From contig CM030936.1 in assembly GCA_018136815.1 (NCBI GenBank), positions 2,631,079 to 2,695,078 on the forward strand: a DNA stretch of 64,000 nucleotides, read 5' to 3'. Below, one piece after another: positions 31,695 to 40,979 of this stretch. The notes beneath the pieces were generated by a model. The model was not told the origin of the DNA, did no database searches, and saw only the letters and a program-made list of their open reading frames with translations. How positions within the stretch are numbered: position 1 is the stretch's first letter; each line of letters begins with the position of its first letter. The DNA comes from Isochrysis galbana. Lineage: Eukaryota > Haptophyta > Isochrysidales > Isochrysidaceae. The position numbers and the translations under genes are program-made.

Positions 31695-32048
31695 TCACTT
31701 CCACTTTTCTCCTGCTCGCTGCAGGACATAGATTGCGACGTCTTCCAGTTCCTCGTCAGTAAGCCGACTAACCTTAGGTATGGACCCCTGATATTTGGGC
31801 ATCTGGCCCTTGCCTTTTCGCAGCAGCTCGACCTGTGCTTCTTTTGTTGCGAATCCATCGCGCTCGAGTGCACTCATCTGTAGAGTCTTGCCAGGAGCCA
31901 GGATGTTGCCACCCTGCACGTGACAAGCGACGCACTTGGCCTCGAATATGGTCGCGCCATTCGCAATGTCCGCCCCCACCGGGCTCATGGCCGCTTGTGT
32001 CGCCAGCCAGGCGGCAGCGCATGCTGAGGCGACCCGAGCAATCACCAT
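31695..32048 (-). CDS. petJ: Cytochrome c6 (plastid lumen electron carrier)
   Basis: Cytochrome c6 carries electrons from the cytochrome b6f complex to photosystem I in the thylakoid lumen. The 117-residue frame has the haem site CVACH, the GGNILAPGKTLQMSALERDGF segment typical of c6, the axial Met in QMPKYQG, and the closing helix LTDEELEDVAIYVLQRAGEK. Residues 1-25 (MVIARVASACAAAWLATQAA, MSPVGA) look like the lumenal transfer segment before mature ADIANGATIF. An AG just upstream (GCTTAG) with the frame open behind it suggests an earlier exon may encode the outer plastid-targeting part. The mature size of about 88 residues is normal. It shows that the organism is photosynthetic. Confidence 0.93.
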   Translation of the reverse strand: MVIARVASACAAAWLATQAAMSPVGADIANGATIFEAKCVACHVQGGNILAPGKTLQMSALERDGFATKEAQVELLRKGKGQMPKYQGSIPKVSRLTDEELEDVAIYVLQRAGEKWK

Positions 32049-32535
32049 CTCGTGGCAGGCGCCCTAAGCAGACTCGCTCGCTCGCACTCCGACCTCCACT
32101 CGCGACCGGGCGGGAGACGTAAAGAAAGTCTTTCTCATGTGAACATGTGAACTCTTCTAGAGTACTCTACTCAAGATTAGGGTAAGCGAATGGATTATAC
32201 TCTAGACGACTACCCTACTCTAGAGATACCAAAGCACTGAAGCGCCGAAGAACCGTAGGAGTAGGAGTACTCATCATTAAATAGAGGGATTTTGCAGCGA
32301 CTCAACGGGGACTCAAGAGTTCCCGAGTCAACAGTCAACAGCCTTTCTTCCCCGTTGAGTCGCTGTTGAGTCGCTCTGGCAAAAGACCAAATCAGACCGG
32401 GGGGACTCAATAGAGCCCTACAATGGGTAAAACTACACGAGAAGGCGACAAGTGGTAAGACCGACGTAAACAAATTTCAAGGACTGCGAATGGGGTCACA
32501 GCGACTTCGCAGCAAGCCTCCGTGGGATATGAGAA
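32049..32535. other. Upstream flank of cytochrome c6
   Basis: No gene is supported. Repeated GACTCAA and GAGTCG words occur at 32295-32410, resembling the GAGTC-rich codons of the gag-like retroelement. Confidence 0.45.
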
Positions 32536-33607
32536 GATTCAACTGCATAAATAATGAAAACGATTATCTGACCATCTTAGGGGTCCCGCTGGGCGCGCCA
32601 GAGGCGCGAAAATGAGCGCGCTTAAGTTGATTTGTGGGTCGCTTGCGCCAGGCCATCTGCCTCGACGACCAGGTGCGCGGCGACGTCTTGGAGGGCGTTG
32701 TACAATGCCTTGCGCGATGAGGAGCCCCCTTTGTTGATTTTCTCGTCGATTGATTCCACCTTGATGCGGACCGAGATGTCGGTTTGGTTGATGCGGAGTG
32801 CGGAGTGTGGTGGTGTCGCCGTAGCGCTCTTTGAATTGTTGATTGTTGTGCGCAATCTTCATTCACGGCAATGTGCCATGGTCCGCGGATGGACCGGGCC
32901 CAAAAGTCCGACTCCGGGTCGACTCCTTCGAGCTCCAAGAGGAGCTCTACGATCGCGGCGTACACCGTGGCGTCTTGGAAGGTGTAGTCGCCCTCTTGGT
33001 GGAAGGACAGATCATAGGTGGCGTCCGACTCCAAGTCGCCTTGCTCCTCATCCGAGGGCGGCTCCTGAGTGACAGGGACGGTCGGGGCTGGTGAGGCTGA
33101 GGGAGCAGATGGTAAAGGCAGGTGGCGTGCGTCTCGCGGCGCCCCTAAGCACTCGCTTCTTGGTGGTGTCTTGTGATGTTGTGTTGGTGAGCCCGTGTCA
33201 GAGTGCGTTTCCTGGTTGTTGTTGGGGTTGTGCCTAAAAGGGCCACCCGGTCTCGGGTCGCGCTGCCGGGGCAGCGCGACCGTCCCCGGGGTAGGAGAGG
33301 CCTCTGCCATAGGGCATGCCCTATGGATGGTTGGCTCTTCTTGTTGTCTGGTGCTGACTCTCTGCTCCCCACAGCATGTGGCCCACCATGGGGTGGGCCA
33401 GCATGGCTGCCTTGGCTGGTGTGGCCGGGGCTAGGGGCCGTGCGGCGCGACCGGGGTCGCGCTCACCTGCTCGGCCTCTGCAGGCGGACGCGGTCGCTTC
33501 GCCAGCGACAGCTCCATGGGTACTGGGGGGGCACCCGCGGCGAGGGGCCCGAAGGAGAGGTGGGGAGCGGCGGCGCGCTCCATGGCGACGCAACTATAAA
33601 GTTAGTT
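32536..33607 (-). mobile_element. LINE ORF1 copy with inverted RT piece
   Basis: The minus-sense 5' end is at 33607 with a hairpin (33590-33605) and ATGGAGCGCGCC opening MERAAAPHLSFGPLAAG and MELSLAKRPRPP. Further on, in changing frames, lie LEGVDPESDFWARSIRGPWH and ALYNALQDVAAHLVVEADGL, the C-terminal half of ORF1. At 32551-32611 the orientation flips: the plus strand reads DYLTILGVPLGAPEARK, the RT-thumb motif found on the minus strand at 21361. Such 5' inversions are typical of twin priming. Confidence 0.78.
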
Positions 33608-33712
33608 GGCCCTCACTAAGGAATGAGGGGGGGAGCAGGAAGGGAGCGAGGAGGGAGCAAAGTCGATGTCAAATGGAGATCTCGAAGAGGGGAGTACACG
33701 TGATAGCGTAGC

Positions 33713-33731
33713 GAACACCTTCAAGAATATT
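33713..33731. repeat. Left target-site duplication of LINE copy 33732-34902
   Basis: GAACACCTTCAAGAATATT is repeated exactly at 34903-34921. Confidence 0.9.
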
Positions 33732-34902
33732 AATTAATTTTTAACAAATTTTTATGGGTCGCGGCGCGGCAAAGGAACGGGACTAGCGCTCACTCAAGAC
33801 AGGACTCCCTGCCGCGGCAAGCGCAAGCACCCTCCTTCCCCCTTATGCCACCCAGCTCTTCACTAGCTTTCTACCTGCGCTAGCCGGAGCACCCCTCCCT
33901 CCACACTCAGACAGCCCCCCACGCCAGGATCCTGTTATGGTCTCGCAGGCAAGGGGGCCTAATTGGGATGAGGAGCAACTCCTGAGAGAGGAGCTTTGAG
34001 CTTTGGGGAAGGAGATGTCTGAGTGGGGGCGCTATACCCTTGCGCTAGGCATGGGCAGCGACGCCGCCTCAAGACATGTCCTCCCTCTTGTCTTGAGTCG
34101 AAATTTTTGGTGATTGAAACAGAGGGCGAGGGGGTTTGTGCTTCTTGGGTTGGTTGTAGTTGGATGGAAGAGGGAGTGGGAGAGGGAGTGAGGTGTTGAA
34201 AGAGGGCCCAAGGCAAGGCACTGAGTTGTAGGTATTTGTGGCCCACAAGAGTGGGGTGAAAACGAGAAGTGTAACAACATGGAACATGGGTCTTGAGTTG
34301 AAATTTTTGGTGCTTTGAACAGAGGGCGAGGGGGTTCGGGCTGTTTGGGTTGGTTGTAGTTTGAAGGGGGAGTGGGAGAGGGAGTCTAGTGTTGAAAGAG
34401 GGCCCAAGGCAGGGCACTGAGTTGTAGGTACTTGTGACCCACAAGAGTGGGGTGAAGACGAGAAGTGTGTCAACATGTTGGAAAACAGAGGCATTGGGTG
34501 CTCTCCGTGGAAGATTGGTGGTTGTGAAGTGCCCTCCCATGTTGGGTGCACTGATGGTAGAGGTTTCCACCATGGGAAGGGCAGCTGAGCTGCCCTCCCA
34601 CATGAGGTGCTCTTGGGGTGGGAGGGTTTCCCACTGTTGGAGGGGGTCTCAAAGACCCCCTGCATGATACGCAGAGCCATGGTGGATGGTGGCAACCTGT
34701 TCGGTGCCAGTGCTCGCCACCCCGCGCGCTCGCGCGGGTGTGGTTTGGATGGGCTGGATGGGCTTTGAGAGGGCTTTCTGACGAGCCGCCTCGGGCGGCG
34801 TGGGGCGTGGGGCGTCCCAGGTGGGGCGCAGTGGCGAGGGTCGCCTGGGGCTCGGGAGCGGTCGCGGCACGCTCCATAGTTCAAACTATAACCATAGTTT
34901 TT
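33732..34902 (-). mobile_element. Short non-autonomous LINE-family element with a different 3' end
   Basis: The 1171-bp insert starts on the minus strand at 34902 with AACTAT, loop GGTT, ATAGTT, then ATGGAGCGTGCC (MERAATAPEPQATLATAPHL). It lacks RT and zinc-knuckle sequence. It contains a near-tandem internal repeat: the 34079-34275 and 34291-34455 parts share GAGGGCGAGGGGGTT and GTGTTGAAAGAGGGCCCAAG. Its 3' end is CGCGACCCATAAAAATTTG and AT-rich sequence, unlike the T-tail subfamily. A perfect 19-nt duplication flanks it. A copy of this 3' end in the other orientation lies at 49800-50101. Confidence 0.88.
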
Positions 34903-34921
34903 GAACACCTTCAAGAATATT
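34903..34921. repeat. Right target-site duplication of LINE copy 33732-34902
   Basis: Exact copy of the 19 nt at 33713-33731. Confidence 0.9.
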
Positions 34922-35037
34922 TTAAAGATAGTTCGGCAATAGGAGAGAAAGACGTTCAACATGGAGTGTTGGGATTCGCACCTCCCTAAGAAAGGTTATG
35001 CGTGCATGTTGATCACACAGCATGGAGTAACAAACGG

Positions 35038-35840
35038 CTATGAAGAAACAAGGATGCCCTTAGGGCATTCGTTGTTGTTGGACGAGTTTACAACAACCAC
35101 CCGGGCACGCTCATAGCACTGCTGGGCAATGGCGTCCTTCGAGGTGTCATTGCCAATACAACAGGGTGGATTCCACAAGTGACGAGCGCGACATCCACCT
35201 GTCCATCTCCTCTCGCCTCTGCTACGCAAATACGAGTTCATTGGACCTACTGTTGGTTTAAGGAGGGAGACATCGACGTGCTCGAAACAACGGCAACGCA
35301 ATCGCCGACAGAGCTGAAAAATGGCCAACTCCGGACACGAGGTGATGTTCGGCGAGTTGATGTAGGCACTATAAATAGCTGTGTTGGATAAGAGGAGGAG
35401 ATTGTCTGATGGGTGATATCCTGCTCCTACGTTGCCAAAGTACCACAGGTCGGCAGTGGACAGAATGGTGTCCCTCGGCAGCCGAAGTGCCCATGGACGA
35501 ACATCGATCCGGCTGAGAAGGATGGGTTCCGCAGGGTGCTGCACAAGTAAGCTGAGCAGGAACTCCAGTTTTCGAGACATCGACTCCAGGTTGTTCGTCG
35601 AGCTCCTGCTCGAGCCTTCGACCCAATGAGTGAGATTGTAAGCCTCAAAGAGATCCTGGCAGCGGGAGATATTGGAGGAGTGGGAGACGACTCCTAGTAC
35701 GCGCACCGCGCTCGTCTTTCCCACTGCCCGAGCCGCTTGCACACTTCGAGCCACGTTCGTAGCGTAGATCTCGCATGGCAGCTCCCGAATCACTCCGTGG
35801 AGCGCCAGCTGGATCGGACGCTCCTTCGTCTCGGCCCTTG
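35038..35840 (-). CDS. C-terminal exon of an unknown, possibly glycosyltransferase-like protein
   Basis: An open minus-strand stretch of about 265 codons ends at 35038. The frame extends upstream of 35793 (HGVIRELPCEIYATNVARSV) to an acceptor CCCTAG near 35855, so an upstream exon is likely. Visible features are VRVLGVVSHSSNISRCQDLF, ILLSRIDVRPWALRLP, STADLWYFGNVGAGYHPSDN and YSAYINSP. The LLSRIDVR strand with following aromatic residues recalls nucleotide-sugar-binding folds, but this is only an impression. A pyrimidine-rich block lies beyond it (35870-35990 is purine-rich on plus). Confidence 0.55.
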
Positions 35841-35980
35841 TGATCGCAGATATCCCTAGGGAAGGAGCGAGAAGAAAGGAGTGGGATGGGTGGAGAGTAA
35901 GCGGTGGCGGGGAGACACCCGAGACGCGGCTGCGGCAAAGCGTACAAGAGGGAGGGAAAGAGAGAGGGAGAGAGGGAAGG

Positions 35981-36062
35981 ATGGCTGACGAGGAGAAGAT
36001 GGCGCTCCACGAGGCGATGAAACAAGAAGAGGAGGGAGGGCCCTTCTTCGACGGTGAACACC
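35981..36062 (+). CDS. Possible first exon, unknown gene
   Basis: ATG at 35981 opens MADEEKMALHEAMKQEEEGG and GPFFDG before a GT at 36053. The acidic helical start after a purine tract looks like a first exon, but no downstream exon was found. The rest, to 36713, has no supported gene. Confidence 0.2.
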
Positions 36063-36713
36063 GCCGTCCGCTGCTTGTCTCCCCTTGTTCACGTTTCCGT
36101 GTACTCTAGAGTATGCACCTTTCTACGGGTAGTACCTGGAGCCTGGCTTCGCCTAGACTAATTATATTCGTGCTAGTGCGTTGTGCCGATACGATCGATG
36201 TGCGGAGGCTCTTAGTTTGTTTCAAGATATCCGAGCCGCCGGGCTCGATGAACCCGCCCCGGAGCGCCTCGCGTTAGCATAAATAAGACGGATAAGCAAA
36301 TGGTAGGAGAAGATGTGGTAAGGGTTCCGCTACGGCGCCGCACGAGGGGCGCATCACTCTTACACAAAGAGACACGAGAAACCAGACACCAGAGGACTGA
36401 GGACGATCCCGGCCCTTCTCCTTCTGACCCGCTAGTATATGGTATATGGTGGCGGGCTGGACCCAGGTTGGCACGGCCTCCTCGAGGCTGGTGCTCGCGC
36501 CTGCGGCGCTTGCGTCTGCCGTGCGTAACTGTTGCGCTACCGTGTCCCGAGCGTAGATCCCGGCGACGTCGGAGTTCGAGTTCGGAGTCCCACCGACCGC
36601 GTAGAATTGTATCAGGTGTAGAAAATGGCAATGGGGGGGGGTAAAAAAAAAAGGGAACCTCAAGTTGCACCCTCTTGGAGGCGCGCCGCCAACCTTTTGG
36701 CGTAATGTTTGTG

Positions 36714-37055
36714 TCAGAGCAAGGCTGATCTCACTCTTGGAGATTGCCTGCGAGGGCGCGCCGGCAGCTAGCGCGGAACGCGGTTCTTGTGGGGAGCTCA
36801 TGGAGCTTTCCTCGGGGGTGACTACGGGCATGGTGATCGACGCACGACGCACGACGCACGCACAGAGCACGGTGGGCGCGGAAGTGCGAAAGGAGGCTTG
36901 TGGGAGGTGGTGGCAGGCGACTGGGGGTGGCTCAGGCGCGTGCTTGACTTGTATTGACTCGTTGACTCGGGGTGTAGACTCGAGAACTCGGGGGGACTCG
37001 TTTGGGAACACGGTGGGACTCGACGAAGTTGCTACAAAAATCACTCACAAGAAAC
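36714..37055 (-). repeat. Dispersed repeat, copy 1 (SSPQEPRSALAA unit)
   Basis: About 340 bases match 45537-45880. On the minus strand both contain SSMSSPQEPRSALAA and AISKSEISLALT plus a Ser/Glu-rich frame with ESIQVKHAPEPPPVACH. Sharp similarity limits are CAGAGCAAGGCTGATCTCAC on the left and CACTCACAAGAAACC on the right. I take it as a retroelement leader or pseudogene family; its function is unknown. Confidence 0.75.
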
Positions 37056-38366
37056 CAAAAACCAAAGTCCTTGGGCTCAGAAAACTAACGTAAACACTCC
37101 GGAATCATACGATAAACAAACCCCTCCCCGCGCGGCGAAGGCTGAAGTCGTGATCGCTCGTCATGCGCGAAGATATACGGAAAGAGAGCGCATAACTACG
37201 CCACCGAAGGGTTCGAACTATCGTTAAAGTGGAACTCGTCCGCTGAAGCCAACGCGGAGGGTCGAGGAGAGATCCAAAATCGCGCCGGGGGAAGAAGGCG
37301 ATGTGCGGAGAGACCTTCTAGACAAGCAACGAGCAAGGGGCGACGAAACAAGACGCGAGACGCGAGGCGCGTGCCATTCGTTCTTCCTTTCTTTCATCGA
37401 AACCGCGACGAAACTAACATTAAACGTCGGTGCCCCCTCCGCGAGGATCGCGAAGAAGAACGGACGAGATGGAGGCAATCATCGAAGGAACCGCGAGAGG
37501 AATCGAAGCGAGGGGGGGAACAACGACGGCCGGAGGAAACGAACCGCGCGCGGGGGAGAAGAGAACCTCGCGCGGGGGGGGGGGATTAATATAACGGCCG
37601 GAGGCGACGGACGGCACGCCGAGGGAAAGAACCTGCCGCGGGGGGGGCGAGGGACCGAGGGCACGGCGGGGCAGCGTGGGAGGGCGCGAGGCCGATCTCG
37701 GAGCGAGATCGCGTCCTTTCCCTCGCGGAGCGCGGAGAGACCCCCCACGAGATATCTTGGGACCGGAGAATGTTTTGGACGAATCTTCTTGCCGTCGGCC
37801 GAGGAGAGGCGGACGGAGAGAGAGAGAGAGAGAGAGAGAGTCTCGCAGAGCGACTGCAGAACGAGAAGTCGAAGTCATGCCGGTTTATTACCTTAAACGA
37901 GCCAACAATTATAGTAACAGCAAAAACAAAATTCGAATCGCAAATTTCGAGACCAAAACCTGCAAACCTGGACTTGAGACCATGGGGAATCCGAATCTGT
38001 GTGTCTTGTGCGTCAGTGGCAACACGGGGAACTGTTCAATTGTAATTGTGAGCGCGTACCTTACACGAATATTCATGCCTACAGCCTTCAGATGGGCAGG
38101 AATACAACACCCCCCGACTTAAATCGAGACGTCTCCCGATGTCGAGCCAAGAGAGTTCATTTAACCATACGAGACGAGAGACCTAGAGGAGGAGGATTAA
38201 CCCATGGATCCAAAGCGAGCACAAAATCGGCAGCTTAGCGCGGCGGCCCCCGATTTCGTACGTCACGTCCTACCACGTTCTCCCTTTTACAGGAGTTTTG
38301 CTCGGGCAGTTGCGCTGGGTCAGGCGCTGACGCGACGCTAATCATCCACTTCCGGTCGACTTAGCG
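37056..38366. other. Gene-poor stretch left of the gag-like element
   Basis: It contains a GA tract (37815-37842) and Arg/Glu or Pro/Ser frames without domains. A long terminal repeat of the neighbouring element could lie here, but I could not find a matching partner to the right of 43289. Confidence 0.4.
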
Positions 38367-40979
38367 CTACGATTGTGAACGAGAACGAGTACGACTCGAA
38401 GGCAGATCAGGAGGAGTACGACTTGTCTCTTGAATTCGACGTGGAATAACTTGATTGGATTGGGAACTTGAGCTTGGACTTGAAGAGGAGTCTACAGCGG
38501 AGGCGATGACTAGGTCCCAACCTAGGTTTTGGACATGAAGCGCGTCGCCTTGGAAGTGGGGCACGTAGTCAATCTCGGAAGGATATAAATCGCACGTAGC
38601 TACATCAGCTCCGGCGAGTAGGAACATGGAGGAGACGACGCCGCTAGTCTCACCAACGACGAGAACTCGTGGGGCGTGACAGCCAGAAGTCAGCCCGTCT
38701 TGGACTTGTTGACTCGTCTTCGTGAGCTCAGCGCAAAGCTCATCGAAGTGCTTGGGTAGCGCGGCGGCAGGCGAGGCTAAGGTGCCACTGCGCGGCCGGC
38801 GGAGCTCTTGGGCTGCCTCCGTGAGGTGCCGAGGTAATACCACCGCAGAGCCGCTCGCTCGTGCACGAAGAGAGGCGAGAGCGTGGAGAGCGGGTGACGG
38901 GGTATCATCGCGGGTGCCGACATCGGAGTTGTTTCGAGAGGAATCGAAGGACTGGATCGCGGACGCATTGATCGCTGCCACGCGCATGATGGCGGTGGCA
39001 GTGGTATCGAGAGGCAGGCAGTGCTTGGAGGCTGCGACCGGTGGCCGCGGCGACGTAGGACGAATGGAAGTAGACTCGGATATCGACGACGTGGAGACAG
39101 GCTCGGAGGACGGGATTGACGAAGAAACTCGGAGAAGTGGGGTGTCGGATTGCGGCGACGGACGCCGCGGCCGCGAGACCACCGGTGAGAGACATGAAGG
39201 ACATGGCTTAGAGACTCGGTTGGGCTGGCTCAATGGGCGTAGAAGCTCGGTTTGGGAGGCGGCCGTTCCTCGACGTGCAAGGGAGTTGTGGTCACTCTCC
39301 ATGGTCACGTCGGGAGAGGAATCGGGCCAGGCATAGACTTCGTTGCAATCTGTCGTCGGCGGGGTCGGCGCCGGCGAAAGAAGGGACGTGGCTGTCGAAG
39401 AAGCCGGCTGCGGGGAAGGCTGAGGCCAGGGTGGTGGCTCTGCGGCAGCGGCTGGTGTGGGTGGTGGCCGAAGAGGTTCTGCAATGCGAAGCATTCTTCG
39501 GAGGACTTGGCTCGGGCTAGCGGGTGCATGGACCGCTAAAATTACGGCGGATTCAGACTCGAATTCGGAAGACTCGGCGACTTGAGAGAGGCTAGGAGAC
39601 GGCTGTGCCAGCTCCTCCATGGCTCTTGACTGATGGGATGGCGTGGGAACGCCGGTGGTCGACCGCGGACTCCGCGGTGACGTTGATTTGTGCTCGGACT
39701 CGGACTCGTCGTTCCTAGCGTGCTGGACGCCAAAAACAGGGCTAATTTTCGAAATGGGAACGGACGGGGCCGGCCCAAAGGTGAAGCCCCCTGGCGTCGC
39801 AACCGTCGATGAGGACGAAGCGGACGCTTGTGATGACAATAGGGGCACGGTGGCCAGCACCGGTTGGCTCGGTGCGGCCGTAATCTCGGACTCGGTGACG
39901 GGCTTGATTACGCGGGCTCGGGATGCACTGTCTTGTGCAATTGGACTCGGACTCGGAACGGAAACGGAAGGGATCGGCTCGGCGGCGTGCAGCTTGCTGG
40001 AGTGGCAGGCCGGCTGCGGCGAGACTCGAAACGGTGGCTTGGACAAGGACACAGTGGCTGTCGTCGAGGGCTTCGGCGTCAGCTTGTGTTTGGACTCGAT
40101 ACGCGGTGGCTCGTGAAACGGGGCTCGGGTATGGTTGGAATTCTGGACGTGACCGGAGTTTCCAAATGACTCAGACTCGGGGCGCGGAGGACCGAAGGTG
40201 AACACTCCCGCGGAAGGAGTGGTCGTCAGAGGCTCAGTGGGTGGCTGGAGCTCCGTTAATCCTGCGGTCGACCGCGTGGTAGGACTCGGTGACGTTGTAA
40301 ACTCGGACTCGGACTCGGACTCGGATGGCTCAGAACGGGGTTTGCTCAAAACAGGCTTGGACTCGAACTCGAAAGAAAGTGGGGAGGAACCGGAGAACTG
40401 CGCCTCCATCGTCGTAGCGATGGAGACTGGTGATACCGGTGATGACTGGACTGGGCTCAGACTCGTAGATGGGCTCGCGGTGGCGTAGGACGAAGAGGGT
40501 AATTCTGAACGTGACTTGGACTCGTACTCGTACTCGGGAGACGTTTTGTGGCTCGGACATGCGAAATTTGATTTGAGAGATTGAAGGTTGGATTGGGCCT
40601 GCGGCGGCTGGATTTTCGCAGACCGTGAGGTCTTGGACTGTTGATGCTTGGGGAGTGGCGTGGGATAGCGGTTGAGCGGCTTGAGTTGATAGAGAGGCGG
40701 TGACGGTTGACTTGGTTTTGAGGACTCGTGCGTGATATCGAGAATCAGGATGGAATTATCGGCATTGGGAGAAATAGGGGCAATCGGCGAGGAGGCAGGA
40801 GAAAGAGGGGGATGGAGGTGGCAGGGCTTGTCTGGAACTTGGGGAATCTTGGGGTACCGGTTGGGGGCCGTAGAAGTACTCGGCCGTAGTGTAATACGAT
40901 CTTTTGGTGGGTGGCGTTCAGGCCCACTACCCTGGACTGGTAGCGGGGTAACAGCGCGGACGTGGGCCCCGCCGGCGAC
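38367..40979 (-). CDS. Second ORF with methyltransferase-like terminal block
   Basis: Starting right after TAG at 40980, this frame has no stop for about 870 codons. The first ATG-initiated part is at 40409 (MEAQFSGSSPLSF). The long Ser/Pro/Glu region uses many GAGTC words. The C-terminal 200 residues contain a Rossmann-like GETSG loop, the acidic CDLYPSE strand end, HFQGDAL and WDLVIAS. These are the order and spacing of a class I SAM methyltransferase of the kind where WDLxIAxPPC follows. The PPC catalytic motif is missing; a Ser run replaces it. Either it is truncated or it is not catalytic. Confidence 0.55.
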   Translation of the reverse strand, partial: VAGGAHVRAVTPLPVQGSGPERHPPKDRITLRPSTSTAPNRYPKIPQVPDKPCHLHPPLSPASSPIAPISPNADNSILILDITHESSKPSQPSPPLYQLKPLNRYPTPLPKHQQSKTSRSAKIQPPQAQSNLQSLKSNFACPSHKTSPEYEYESKSRSELPSSSYATASPSTSLSPVQSSPVSPVSIATTMEAQFSGSSPLSFEFESKPVLSKPRSEPSESESESEFTTSPSPTTRSTAGLTELQPPTEPLTTTPSAGVFTFGPPRPESESFGNSGHVQNSNHTRAPFHEPPRIESKHKLTPKPSTTATVSLSKPPFRVSPQPACHSSKLHAAEPIPSVSVPSPSPIAQDSASRARVIKPVTESEITAAPSQPVLATVPLLSSQASASSSSTVATPGGFTFGPAPSVPISKISPVFGVQHARNDESESEHKSTSPRSPRSTTGVPTPSHQSRAMEELAQPSPSLSQVAESSEFESESAVILAVHAPASPSQVLRRMLRIAEPLRPPPTPAAAAEPPPWPQPSPQPASSTATSLLSPAPTPPTTDCNEVYAWPDSSPDVTMESDHNSLARRGTAASQTELLRPLSQPNRVSKPCPSCLSPVVSRPRRPSPQSDTPLLRVSSSIPSSEPVSTSSISESTSIRPTSPRPPVAASKHCLPLDTTATAIMRVAAINASAIQSFDSSRNNSDVGTRDDTPSPALHALASLRARASGSAVVLPRHLTEAAQELRRPRSGTLASPAAALPKHFDELCAELTKTSQQVQDGLTSGCHAPRVLVVGETSGVVSSMFLLAGADVATCDLYPSEIDYVPHFQGDALHVQNLGWDLVIASAVDSSSSPSSSSQSNQVIPRRIQETSRTPPDLPSSRTRSRSQS

